Source of the DNA: a virus
Direction: 5' to 3' (one strand)
IMG/VR virus record: IMGVR_UViG_3300006805_000098
Coordinates: 1 to 31,685 of that record
DNA length: 31,685 nt
In this document: piece by piece, positions 7,442 to 12,560 of the stretch
Layout: each line of letters opens with the position of its first letter
How positions within the stretch are numbered: the first letter of the stretch is position 1
Translations under genes and position numbers: made by a program
The notes under the pieces: model-generated
What the model saw: the letters and a program-made list of their open reading frames with translations, nothing else
Database searches by the model: none
Told to the model about the DNA's origin: nothing

Positions 7442-7900
7442 ATGTCTAAGACATTTAAACCACTGTTATTTTCTATGGATTCGTTCAAATCACTAGATCC
7501 ATTCACAATTGGATTCGACAAACTAGTGGATGAATTTCAAGATACAATGAAAAATGTATCAAAGAACATTCCAACATATCCACCATACAATATCAAACAA
7601 GTTACCGATAATAAATATGTTATCGAGATGGCTGTTGCAGGTTTTGCAAAAACTGATATTGAAATTACACTAGATGGTAAAAATCTGGTCGTAGAAGGTG
7701 TATCAAAAGAAGCAGAAGATGCAGCTGCATATATCTTCAAAGGTATTGCAAATAGAAACTTCAAACACTTGTTCAAATTAACCGACAAAATCGAAATCAA
7801 AGATGCCGAAATGGCAAATGGTATGTTAAAGATTTGGTTGGAGAACATTGTCAAAGCACAAGATGCTGTTAAAAAAATCTCGATAGGTGAACCAAAATGA
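7442..7900 (+). CDS. hsp20: Hsp20 / alpha-crystallin small heat-shock protein
   Basis: A 152-residue IbpA-like small heat-shock protein, an ATP-independent holdase. After an N-terminal region with F-D-K-L-V-D-E-F, typical of IbpA relatives, the alpha-crystallin domain runs from about 47 to 145: Y-P-P-Y-N-I, Y-V-I-E-M-A-V-A-G-F, I-E-I-T-L-D-G-K-N-L-V-V-E-G, and the A-N-G-M-L-K-I-W-L segment at 122-130, which corresponds to the usual A-x-x-x-n-G-v-L motif. Hsp20 genes are a hallmark of T4-like marine phages. AAGGAG precedes the ATG by seven bases. The long structured leader upstream suggests post-transcriptional control. Confidence 0.92.
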   Translation: MSKTFKPLLFSMDSFKSLDPFTIGFDKLVDEFQDTMKNVSKNIPTYPPYNIKQVTDNKYVIEMAVAGFAKTDIEITLDGKNLVVEGVSKEAEDAAAYIFKGIANRNFKHLFKLTDKIEIKDAEMANGMLKIWLENIVKAQDAVKKISIGEPK

Positions 7901-7962
7901 ATTGGTGGCCTGTAAGTGATGAGGAATGGGAAGAATTAAACTTCCCAAAACCTAAACAGTAA
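7897..7962 (+). CDS. Very small ORF after Hsp20
   Basis: A 21-codon frame overlapping the Hsp20 stop (ATGA). The product is acidic and tryptophan-rich (M-N-W-W-P-V-S-D-E-E-W-E-E). The overlap arrangement and the terminator right after its TAA support it being a real last gene of the unit, but it is too short for any homology call. Confidence 0.45.
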   Translation: MNWWPVSDEEWEELNFPKPKQ

Positions 7963-7966
7963 TTTT

Positions 7967-7994
7967 AGAGAGGGCTTGACAAGTCCTCTCTTTT
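7967..7994 (+). terminator. Terminator overlapping the next promoter
   Basis: A 12-bp inverted repeat, AGAGAGGGCTTG / CAAGTCCTCTCT with one G-T pair around a single A at 7979, followed by TTT. It ends the Hsp20 unit. The -35 box TTGACA (7976-7981) lies at its centre. Confidence 0.8.
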
Positions 7995-8004
7995 AGTTTA
8001 TAAT
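7976..8004 (+). promoter_or_regulatory. Consensus sigma70-type promoter inside the terminator repeat
   Basis: TTGACA (7976-7981), 17 bp, TATAAT (7999-8004). The expected start site, about 8010-8012, is only 2-4 bases before the ATG at 8014, so the first mRNA is probably leaderless. Confidence 0.85.
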
Positions 8005-8013
8005 GGTCACATC

Positions 8014-8211
8014 ATGAAAACTTTCACTAAAGAAATTCTCAAAAAACTTCGTGTAGTTGCCACACAAGAAATCTTCTATTCATATTCTCATTGGCCAACC
8101 AAAGAGATTGATGGTGTTGAATTTCTGTCTGTGGTTAAACGCGATCCTTCTGGTCATAATACTCAGACCATTCATTGGATGCGTAAAGACTCATTTGAAG
8201 TTATTAAGTAA
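8014..8211 (+). CDS. Small unknown protein, probably leaderless mRNA
   Basis: A 65-residue protein with F-Y-S-Y-S-H-W-P-T-K-E-I-D-G-V-E-F-L then H-W-M-R-K-D-S-F-E, a composition typical of small phage proteins; no function is recognised. There is no Shine-Dalgarno sequence, and the consensus promoter places transcription start 2-4 bases before the ATG. It is followed at once by a tRNA gene and the dCMP deaminase gene, which would share the transcript. Confidence 0.7.
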   Translation: MKTFTKEILKKLRVVATQEIFYSYSHWPTKEIDGVEFLSVVKRDPSGHNTQTIHWMRKDSFEVIK

Positions 8212-8217
8212 GAAATT

Positions 8218-8296
8218 GGGCCTGAAGCTTAAACCTGGTATAAGCATCCGACTCATAATCTGGAGATAGAGAGTTCGAACCTCTCCGGGCCCACCA
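8218..8296 (+). tRNA. tRNA-CAT (Met or Ile-lysidine type)
   Basis: Acceptor GGGCCTG pairs with CGGGCCC, D stem GCTT/AAGC, loop CTCATAA (anticodon CAT), T arm AGAG-TTCGAAC-CTCT, discriminator A and encoded CCA. The anticodon stem has a mismatch at 29-41. One of three CAT tRNAs in the window; which one is methionine, initiator-like or lysidine-modified isoleucine cannot be settled by eye. It lies outside the main array. Confidence 0.9.
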
Positions 8297-8308
8297 TTAT
8301 ATTATATT

Positions 8309-8803
8309 ATGAAAACAAAATATATTCAATCATTCATGGTAGCAGCAGAACATTTCGCTGACTTATCCACAGCCAAGCGTTTACATGTTGGTGCAATCAT
8401 TGTTAAAGATGATAGGATCATTTCCATTGGATACAATGGTACACCAAGTGGGTGGGACAATAATTGTGAAGATTATGATTATATGTCAGTTGATGCCGGC
8501 GGATGGATTGATGCACCCACTATTGAAAAACAATGGCCATACACCGACCGCTTTGGACGCCGATATGCGCTGAAAACAAAACCCGAAGTACTACACGCAG
8601 AAACTAATGCAATCGCCAAACTGGCACGTTCCACTGAATCTGGGGACGGTGCCACATTGTTTGTTACACATGCACCATGTTTGGATTGCGCTAAATTGGT
8701 ATACCAGAGTGGTATTTCTACTGTATATTATCGAAATGATTACAAAACAGATACTGGAATTCGATTTCTTCAACAAGTGGGCGTCAAAATAGAAAAGGTA
8801 TAG
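8309..8803 (+). CDS. cd: dCMP deaminase
   Basis: A 164-residue deoxycytidylate deaminase converting dCMP to dUMP for thymidylate synthesis. Zinc ligands are H96-A-E98 and P-C-L-D-C at 123-127; V-G-A-I-I-V-K-D and G-Y-N-G-T-P-S-G-W-D near 42-50 are the substrate and allosteric parts seen in T4 Cd. The insert with C-E-D-Y-D-Y near 53 lies where T4 Cd carries its second zinc site. It ends with TAG, a rare stop in this window. No Shine-Dalgarno precedes the ATG, which lies 12 bases after the tRNA CCA. Confidence 0.93.
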   Translation: MKTKYIQSFMVAAEHFADLSTAKRLHVGAIIVKDDRIISIGYNGTPSGWDNNCEDYDYMSVDAGGWIDAPTIEKQWPYTDRFGRRYALKTKPEVLHAETNAIAKLARSTESGDGATLFVTHAPCLDCAKLVYQSGISTVYYRNDYKTDTGIRFLQQVGVKIEKV

Positions 8804-8844
8804 GTCCTAAATATTTACAGATACATAACCCATCTGGAGATTCC

Positions 8845-9354
8845 ATGCAAATATCAATTCGCAATTGTCCGGATAAGGCCTTCAAAGAGTATGTATTGGA
8901 TGCAGTAGATTTTTATGCAAAAGAACTGATACCAAGTAATAGAGTAAGAAACAATTGTGCATTAAAAATTAGATTCTCCAATAAAATTGATGAGCTGGGT
9001 TATGCGAGTGTATTGAAATGTAATAAATCTAACCAGCCACGAAGTTTTCTTATCGAAATACATCCAGGTATTGGTGCCAGAAGAATATTAGAAACATTAG
9101 CACATGAAATGGTTCACGTTAAACAATATGTTAACGGAGAATTAAATGATAAATTATCGGCATGGTGTGGCATAAAAATAGATGCAACAAAGGTTGATTA
9201 TTGGTCACAACCATGGGAGATTGATGCTTTTGGTAGAGAAACTGGATTACTCTATAAATATGCAACTTCACGGTGTTTGTGGGAAATATTCGATGAGTTT
9301 AGAAATCCAGAATTACCAATTGTGTCCACTCCGATAAGGTGGTTGAGTGTATAA
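8845..9354 (+). CDS. SprT-like metallopeptidase
   Basis: A 169-residue protein with the zinc motif H87-E-M-V-H91 in L-A-H-E-M-V-H-V-K-Q-Y, like SprT/Spartan proteases, followed by W-E-I-D-A-F-G-R-E near 130-138, whose acidic residues may supply the third ligand. Spartan cleaves proteins crosslinked to DNA; SprT-like proteins are frequent in phages with unknown targets. The C-terminal zinc ribbon of SprT is absent. GGAG lies eight bases before the ATG. It is directly followed by the acetyltransferase gene. Confidence 0.8.
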   Translation: MQISIRNCPDKAFKEYVLDAVDFYAKELIPSNRVRNNCALKIRFSNKIDELGYASVLKCNKSNQPRSFLIEIHPGIGARRILETLAHEMVHVKQYVNGELNDKLSAWCGIKIDATKVDYWSQPWEIDAFGRETGLLYKYATSRCLWEIFDEFRNPELPIVSTPIRWLSV

Positions 9355-9861
9355 ATGAGTCATATAACACACGGCGAACACACTTACGGCACGAATTACA
9401 TAATAACATATCAGTGGGGTGAAGGTTCTAAATTAAACATCGGGAAATATTGTTCTATTGCAGAGAATTGCAAAGTATTTCTTGGTGGTAACCATAGAGT
9501 AGATTGGATATCAACATTCCCTTTTGGTAACCAAACAGGATCCAACGGCGATGTGAATATTGGTAATGACGTTTGGATAGGACATGGTGTTACAATTATG
9601 TCCGGCATCAACATTGGACACGGTGCTGTCATTGCAGCAAATTCTCATGTAGTTAAAAACGTAGAGCCTTATGCAATGGTTGGTGGCAATCCCGCAGAAT
9701 TAATTAAATATCGTTTTGATAAGACCATAATAGATGGCTTGTTAGAATTGCAATGGTGGGATTTACCAGAAGATGCGAAAAATGAAATAAAAAAAGACCT
9801 AAGTGCTGTGCCAGATCATAATAAATTGTTAAGTTGGATAGAAAAATACAAAAAAAGTTAA
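9355..9861 (+). CDS. Hexapeptide-repeat acetyltransferase (CatB/xenobiotic type)
   Basis: A 168-residue left-handed beta-helix acyltransferase. Hexapeptide repeats are visible in L-N-I-G-K-Y-C-S-I-A, V-N-I-G-N-D-V-W-I-G-H-G-V-T-I and I-N-I-G-H-G-A-V-I-A-A-N-S-H-V-V, with the family end Y-A-M-V-G-G-N-P-A at 103-111, which binds acetyl-CoA. Relatives acetylate sugars or antibiotics; here a glycan substrate is plausible because the phage carries several glycosyltransferases. The ATG follows the preceding TAA directly. Confidence 0.9.
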   Translation: MSHITHGEHTYGTNYIITYQWGEGSKLNIGKYCSIAENCKVFLGGNHRVDWISTFPFGNQTGSNGDVNIGNDVWIGHGVTIMSGINIGHGAVIAANSHVVKNVEPYAMVGGNPAELIKYRFDKTIIDGLLELQWWDLPEDAKNEIKKDLSAVPDHNKLLSWIEKYKKS

Positions 9862-9891
9862 ATATATGTTGTATTTTCGCAAAAAACGCGC

Positions 9892-9920
9892 TTGCCAATT
9901 ACAAAAGTTTACTATATACT
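9892..9920 (+). promoter_or_regulatory. Sigma70-type promoter before leader ORF
   Basis: TTGCCA (9892-9897), 17 bp, TATACT (9915-9920). It lies upstream of a 31-codon ORF and a terminator, ahead of the tRNA array. Confidence 0.7.
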
Positions 9921-9951
9921 CCTAACAAGTTAAAAAATTAAGAAAGAACAA

Positions 9952-10047
9952 ATGTTTTCCATACATAAACCCTTCGCAAGTCAACCAGAGTATCGCAATA
10001 TTACATGCGATAATGGCTCATGGTCGGCGTTTGGAGTTTGTGTATAG
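9952..10047 (+). CDS. Short leader ORF ending in TAG
   Basis: A 31-codon frame (M-F-S-I-H-K-P-F-A to S-W-S-A-F-G-V-C-V) with a promoter 30 bases upstream and AGAAAGAA as a weak ribosome site. It ends with TAG at 10045-10047, followed in frame by UAA six codons later. Its 3' end lies in the 5' arm of a hairpin (10036-10078) that excludes the terminator at 10075. This layout resembles a leader peptide of an attenuator. It could also be a stray ORF. Confidence 0.45.
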   Translation: MFSIHKPFASQPEYRNITCDNGSWSAFGVCV

Positions 10048-10078
10048 ATTAAAAGTTGTTCTTAAAACTTACACAAAC
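10036..10078 (+). promoter_or_regulatory. Hairpin competing with the following terminator
   Basis: GTTTGTGTA (10036-10044) pairs with TACACAAAC (10070-10078) over 9 bp. The 3' arm shares AAAC (10075-10078) with the terminator stem, so both cannot form together. The TAG of the leader ORF starts one base after the 5' arm. Confidence 0.55.
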
Positions 10079-10108
10079 CCAGACAACCAAAAGTTCTCTG
10101 GGTTTTTT
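10075..10108 (+). terminator. Rho-independent terminator ahead of the tRNA array
   Basis: AAACCCAGA (10075-10083) pairs with TCTGGGTTT (10097-10105), 13-base loop, running into six T (10103-10108). It ends the short leader transcript. Confidence 0.8.
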
Positions 10109-10137
10109 GTTTTATGTGTTGTGTAAAAACAACAGTG

Positions 10138-10198
10138 TGGTTGACAAATAGAATTAGATGTTATATAATACGTTCTGTTGTGTTGATTCAGTAAGAAA
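10138..10198 (+). repeat. Duplicated promoter block, copy 1
   Basis: About 61 bases (TGGTTGACA ... GTAAGAAA) are identical to 11289-11349. The block contains promoter TTGACA 10141-10146, 17 bp, TATAAT 10164-10169. A hairpin GTTGT/ACAAC (10118-10133) precedes it, and the same hairpin precedes each of the other three array promoters. Confidence 0.9.
10141..10169 (+). promoter_or_regulatory. tRNA array promoter P1
   Basis: TTGACA, 17 bp, TATAAT, exact consensus. Confidence 0.85.
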
Positions 10199-10229
10199 TT
10201 TAAGTGTTGTAAAAAAACAACAGTATTGC

Positions 10230-10257
10230 TTGACAAAACGATCAGGTGTGTTATAAT
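10230..10257 (+). promoter_or_regulatory. tRNA array promoter P2
   Basis: TTGACA (10230-10235), 16 bp, TATAAT (10252-10257), in tandem with P1 and with hairpin GTTGT/ACAAC (10206-10221) upstream. Confidence 0.8.
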
Positions 10258-10274
10258 GTTGTTTCTGTAGTGAA

Positions 10275-10292
10275 GTTCTTTAGACAATTTAA
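10275..10292 (+). promoter_or_regulatory. boxA-like antitermination site
   Basis: GTTCTTTAGACAATTTAA closely resembles the boxA and following bases of bacterial rRNA leaders (TGCTCTTTAACAATTTA in E. coli). It lies between promoter P2 and the first array tRNA. A second copy is at 11435. NusB/NusE-dependent antitermination is inferred. Confidence 0.55.
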
Positions 10293-10298
10293 ATCTGT

Positions 10299-10372
10299 TG
10301 GGGGTTAGTTAAATGGTATAACTATGGATTTTGATTCCATCATCATAAGTTCGATTCTTATACCCCCTGCCA
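10299..10372 (+). tRNA. trnQ: tRNA-Gln (TTG)
   Basis: Acceptor TGGGGGT with ACCCCCT (1-72 is T-T, tolerated in glutamine tRNAs), anticodon loop TTTTGAT, T arm with TTCGATT, discriminator G as expected for Gln, encoded CCA. The CCA is the first part of the 5' arm of repeat element A. Confidence 0.93.
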
Positions 10373-10472
10373 TATTAAAACACATTATGACGAAGTTATG
10401 CCTAGTGGTTCGAAACACAAAGCGGATGCGTCTTAATAAGAATCGGACTCTTAGTAGTGTGTTTCAATATGG
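10370..10472 (+). repeat. Inter-tRNA stem element A
   Basis: Arms CCATATTAAAACACATTA (10370-10387) and TAGTGTGTTTCAATATGG (10455-10472) pair over 18 bp with one A-C mismatch and one G-T pair. The interior (67 bases) can form GACG/CGTC and CTT/AAG stems. One of five related elements (A-E) in the array. The tRNA-Gln CCA is inside the 5' arm. Confidence 0.75.
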
Positions 10473-10476
10473 TAGA

Positions 10477-10573
10477 GAGTCGTTGTTGAATATGGGTACT
10501 CAAAATATCCGTTCTCGAAAGGTGCAAATCCTGGTTAAGCAAAGTGCCGAGTAATAAAAACATTGACTCACCA
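10477..10573 (+). other. tRNA-like segment ending in CCA, degenerate
   Basis: GAGTC (10477-10481) and GACTC-A-CCA (10565-10573) could form an acceptor end, TTGA/TCAA with a GG-containing loop could be a D arm, and a GGGTA-CTCAAAA-TATCC stem-loop would read CAA (Leu). These options exclude each other and there is no proper T arm. It occupies the place of a tRNA between elements A and B, so it may be a decayed tRNA gene. Confidence 0.3.
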
Positions 10574-10663
10574 TACTAAAACATATTACTGACAATAGCG
10601 CAACGATAAGATGCCATGAGCACCTACAATAGCAGCACGATAGGATAGTATGTTTCAATATGG
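10571..10663 (+). repeat. Inter-tRNA stem element B
   Basis: Arms CCATACTAAAACATATTA (10571-10588) and TAGTATGTTTCAATATGG (10646-10663) pair with two A-C mismatches and one G-T pair. Compared with element A, a C-G pair is replaced by T-A, a compensatory change. The 57-base interior differs from A. Confidence 0.75.
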
Positions 10664-10669
10664 TTTAAT

Positions 10670-10761
10670 GGAAGTGTGCCAGAGTCCGGTTTATTGGAAC
10701 AGTCTTGAAAACTGTCGATCCTGAAAAGGGTCCGTGAGTTCGAATCTCACCGCTTCCACCA
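10670..10761 (+). tRNA. trnS: tRNA-Ser (TGA)
   Basis: Acceptor GGAAGTG/CGCTTCC, loop CTTGAAA, long variable arm (class II), T arm GTGAG-TTCGAAT-CTCAC, CCA encoded. Confidence 0.97.
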
Positions 10762-10768
10762 GTATTAT

Positions 10769-10860
10769 GGAGAATTGGCAGAGTGGCCGATTGCAGGAGT
10801 TTGCTAAACTTCAGACTAACGAAAGTTGGTCCATAGGTTCGAATCCTATATTCTCCACCA
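10769..10860 (+). tRNA. trnS: tRNA-Ser (GCT)
   Basis: Acceptor GGAGAAT/ATTCTCC, loop TTGCTAA, long variable arm, T arm with TTCGAAT, discriminator A and CCA encoded. Confidence 0.97.
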
Positions 10861-10865
10861 GATAT

Positions 10866-10958
10866 ACTCCTGTAGTGTAACGGTAGCACGACGAGATTTA
10901 TATCCTCGATTCGCTAGATTGGCGGTTAGAAAGGGTTCGAATCCCTTCGGGAGTACCA
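10866..10958 (+). tRNA. Class II tRNA with TAT anticodon (Ile codon AUA)
   Basis: Acceptor ACTCCTG/CGGGAGT, D arm GTG/CAC with GG in the loop, anticodon stem CGAG/CTCG around A-TTTATAT-C (central TAT), a variable region of about 22 bases with CGC/GCG, T arm AAGGG-TTCGAAT-CCCTT, A73 and CCA. Isoleucine tRNAs normally have short variable loops, so the long arm, typical of Leu/Ser/Tyr, is odd and the amino acid is uncertain. Confidence 0.85.
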
Positions 10959-10974
10959 ATTTTAGAAAGTTATT

Positions 10975-11184
10975 ATGTTTAAAGTTTATTGGACGGACCT
11001 TATTGGTAATAGTATAGGTCGACAATTTGATGATATGTCTGAAGCATTGAAGTTTGCTCAAGAATTGAGAAATAGTCATCATAGAAAATTTGTTACACTG
11101 TGTAGTGAGAATCCTGATAATGTGACAAAGATGGGAGTTGCAGAAACTGGTTCTGACTATAATTGGAAAAAACGTAGAATTTAA
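10975..11184 (+). CDS. Small conserved phage protein within the tRNA array
   Basis: A 69-residue protein starting M-F-K-V-Y-W-T-D with F-D-D-M-S-E-A-L-K-F-A-Q-E-L-R-N and F-V-T-L-C-S-E-N-P-D-N-V, ending D-Y-N-W-K-K-R-R. I recall similar small proteins in many tailed phages, of unknown function. The ribosome site (AAAG) is weak. It lies 16 bases after a tRNA and one base before tRNA-Cys, so it is presumably released with the array transcript. Confidence 0.75.
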   Translation: MFKVYWTDLIGNSIGRQFDDMSEALKFAQELRNSHHRKFVTLCSENPDNVTKMGVAETGSDYNWKKRRI

Positions 11185-11185
11185 T

Positions 11186-11262
11186 GTGGGTGTGTAGCTG
11201 AACGGTCAGGCCAGGGATTGCAAATCCCTTTTATGCAGGTTCAAGTCCTGTCACCCACTCCA
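11186..11262 (+). tRNA. trnC: tRNA-Cys (GCA)
   Basis: Acceptor GTGGGTG/CACCCAC, anticodon loop centred on GCA, T arm CAGG-TTCAAGT-CCTG, discriminator T and CCA, as usual for Cys. Confidence 0.96.
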
Positions 11263-11288
11263 AACGATGTTGTGTAAAAACAACACAC

Positions 11289-11349
11289 TGGTTGACAAAT
11301 AGAATTAGATGTTATATAATACGTTCTGTTGTGTTGATTCAGTAAGAAA
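11289..11349 (+). repeat. Duplicated promoter block, copy 2
   Basis: Identical to 10138-10198 over about 61 bases. Preceded by hairpin GTTGT/ACAAC at 11269-11284. Contains promoter P3. Confidence 0.9.
11292..11320 (+). promoter_or_regulatory. tRNA array promoter P3
   Basis: TTGACA (11292-11297), 17 bp, TATAAT (11315-11320). Confidence 0.85.
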
Positions 11350-11387
11350 CATGTTGTTGCATAAAAACAACAGTGTGGAAATAGAAG

Positions 11388-11416
11388 TTGCCAAAACGAG
11401 TGACTTCTGATATAAT
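11388..11416 (+). promoter_or_regulatory. tRNA array promoter P4
   Basis: TTGCCA (11388-11393), 17 bp, TATAAT (11411-11416). Hairpin GTTGT/ACAAC (11353-11371) lies upstream, as with P1-P3. Confidence 0.75.
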
Positions 11417-11434
11417 GTTGTTTCAGTAGTTGAT

Positions 11435-11451
11435 GTTCTTTGACAATTTAA
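11435..11451 (+). promoter_or_regulatory. boxA-like antitermination site, copy 2
   Basis: GTTCTTTGACAATTTAA, between P4 and tRNA-Glu, at the same place as the copy at 10275. Confidence 0.55.
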
Positions 11452-11461
11452 GCAATACAAT

Positions 11462-11536
11462 ACACCGTTAGACTTCTGGTGAGGTCACCACCCTTTCAAG
11501 GTGGCTAGATGGGATCGTAACCCATACGGTGTACCA
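11462..11536 (+). tRNA. trnE: tRNA-Glu (TTC)
   Basis: Acceptor ACACCGT/ACGGTGT, stem CCACC-CTTTCAA-GGTGG, T arm TGGG/CCCA with loop ATCGTAA, A73 and CCA. The CCA begins element C. Confidence 0.93.
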
Positions 11537-11691
11537 TATTAAAACATATTAGTTGTCCTTTACAAGTAATTGTAATGAGAACTGCGGAATTCTGCACATA
11601 CAGATTACCTAGAAAAGCGAGAAACAAATTGGAAACGATTTGCCAAGCGTAAGGCTGCGTCAGACTGGTTCATTAGTGTGTTTTAATATGG
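11534..11691 (+). repeat. Inter-tRNA stem element C
   Basis: Arms CCATATTAAAACATATTA (11534-11551) and TAGTGTGTTTTAATATGG (11674-11691) pair over 18 bp with G-T pairs only. The interior of 122 bases holds a CAAAT/ATTTG hairpin. Together with element F it fills the 363 bases between tRNA-Glu and tRNA-Tyr; no gene is seen there. Confidence 0.75.
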
Positions 11692-11892
11692 TACCATTAA
11701 TTGTGTTATTATGGAAAACTCCAGTGATCGCTGGACAGTGCTTCCCGAAATTTCTTGCTGATCGAATACTTCAAGAATATAGGAGGTGGTTGCCGAAAAC
11801 CCTACGACGGTAGGACTAATAAGAACAACCCCATTAAATGCAAACTCTAGGCGGTGAATCCTAGATATAACATGATAACACAATTAATGGTA
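11692..11892 (+). other. Inter-tRNA stem element F (perfect 18-bp closing stem)
   Basis: TACCATTAATTGTGTTAT (11692-11709) and its exact complement at 11875-11892 enclose 165 bases with internal hairpins CCAG/CTGG, CCTAC-GACG-GTAGG and CTAGG/CCTAG. The arm sequence differs from elements A-E but the architecture is the same. It begins directly where element C ends and stops seven bases before tRNA-Tyr. Confidence 0.7.
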
Positions 11893-11899
11893 TTACAAT

Positions 11900-11984
11900 G
11901 GAGATGCGGCTAAGTTGGAGAGTGGCGGCTGACTGTAAATCAGTTCTTTCGGGTGAGTAAGTTCGAATCTTACCATCTCCACCA
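11900..11984 (+). tRNA. trnY: tRNA-Tyr (GTA)
   Basis: Acceptor GGAGATG/CATCTCC, stem TGA-CTGTAAA-TCA, long variable arm, T arm GTAAG-TTCGAAT-CTTAC, CCA encoded. Confidence 0.97.
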
Positions 11985-12014
11985 AGTTTTAATTTTTTTT
12001 ATAAAGGAAATTGT

Positions 12015-12059
12015 ATGAAGCGAAAAACAAGTAAATCACGAAAACCCTCGGGGGTATAA
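12015..12059 (+). CDS. Possible 14-codon basic leader ORF overlapping tRNA-Lys
   Basis: AAAGGA is followed eight bases later by ATG and the frame M-K-R-K-T-S-K-S-R-K-P-S-G-V, whose TAA lies inside the tRNA-Lys acceptor and D region. Lysine-rich and just before tRNA-Lys, it might couple translation with tRNA processing, but it may be chance. Confidence 0.25.
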   Translation: MKRKTSKSRKPSGV

Positions 12060-12124
12060 TTCAATGGTTAGAATATCCGGCTTTTAACCGGTCAATCAGA
12101 GTTCGAGTCTCTGTGCCCCCACCA
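12050..12124 (+). tRNA. trnK: tRNA-Lys (TTT)
   Basis: Acceptor GGGGGTA/TGCCCCC, stem CCGG-CTTTTAA-CCGG, T arm AGAG-TTCGAGT-CTCT, A73 and CCA. The CCA is in the 5' arm of element D. Confidence 0.97.
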
Positions 12125-12194
12125 ATATTAAAGCACATTACGATGCCGTTCCGCGGCGGCGACCAAAAAGAGAGTAGTGTGCTTCAATATTGGT
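12121..12194 (+). repeat. Inter-tRNA stem element D
   Basis: ACCAATATTAAAGCACATTA (12121-12140) pairs with TAGTGTGCTTCAATATTGGT (12175-12194), one A-C mismatch and one G-T. Relative to A-C, an A-T pair is changed to G-C on both sides. The interior holds a GCCG/CGGC hairpin. The arms take in the CCA of tRNA-Lys and the first bases of tRNA-Asp. Confidence 0.75.
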
Positions 12195-12266
12195 CCGTTC
12201 ATATAGTGGTTATTATATCCGCCTGTCTAGTGGAATATAGGAGTTCGATTCTCCTACGGATCGCCA
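12192..12266 (+). tRNA. trnD: tRNA-Asp (GTC)
   Basis: Acceptor GGTCCGT/ACGGATC, stem TCCGC-CTGTCTA-GTGGA, discriminator G as for Asp, CCA encoded. Confidence 0.96.
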
Positions 12267-12471
12267 GAGCAAATGATGTCCGTGTGGTGTCTTTCGGGAA
12301 TCACTAAGGTATCCAACGGTTGTAAGTGACGATGGGTGTTATCGGAACTTTCAAGATTTGTTGCAACTAATCTCGGTGCTCCCGTTCTCCCGAGTTAAAA
12401 TAACTGATTGTGGTTCTCCCCTTACGAGATAAAACATTCAGTAATGACGGGGCCAGAATTTAAAGTTTTAT
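12267..12471 (+). other. Structured spacer between tRNA-Asp and tRNA-Met
   Basis: About 205 bases with no gene. Local hairpins: AGATT around the palindrome GTTGCAAC closing on AATCT, CTCGG/CCGAG, CGAT/ATCG and ACTGA/TCAGT. No long closing stem like elements A-F was found. Confidence 0.4.
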
Positions 12472-12551
12472 TGCGGGATAGAGGAGTCCGGTCGTCCTCG
12501 CTAGTCTCATAAGCTAGAAATCGTGTGGTTCGAATCCCACTCCCGCAACCA
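12472..12551 (+). tRNA. tRNA-CAT (Met), initiator-like ends
   Basis: Acceptor T-GCGGGA with TCCCGC-A, A73 and CCA, so the 3' end reads CAACCA as in initiator tRNAs, but 1-72 is a T-A pair rather than the C-A mismatch of E. coli fMet. D arm GAGGA/TCCTC, stem CTAGT-CTCATAA-GCTAG without the three G-C pairs of initiators. The T stem GTG/CAC-GG/CC has one bulged T. Confidence 0.85.
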
Positions 12552-12560
12552 AGTTTCAAT

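Noticed and set aside
9253-9260. TATAAATA inside the SprT-like gene
   Set aside because: It is about 95 bases from the next start codon and within coding sequence, unlike the other late-promoter candidates.
10324-10554. Open frames of 60-100 codons across the tRNA array on both strands
   Set aside because: They run through tRNA genes and structured spacers, have no ribosome sites, and their products look like translated tRNA sequence.
12015-12059. Lysine-rich leader ORF as a proven attenuator
   Set aside because: There is no alternative hairpin or terminator next to it; kept only as a low-confidence feature.
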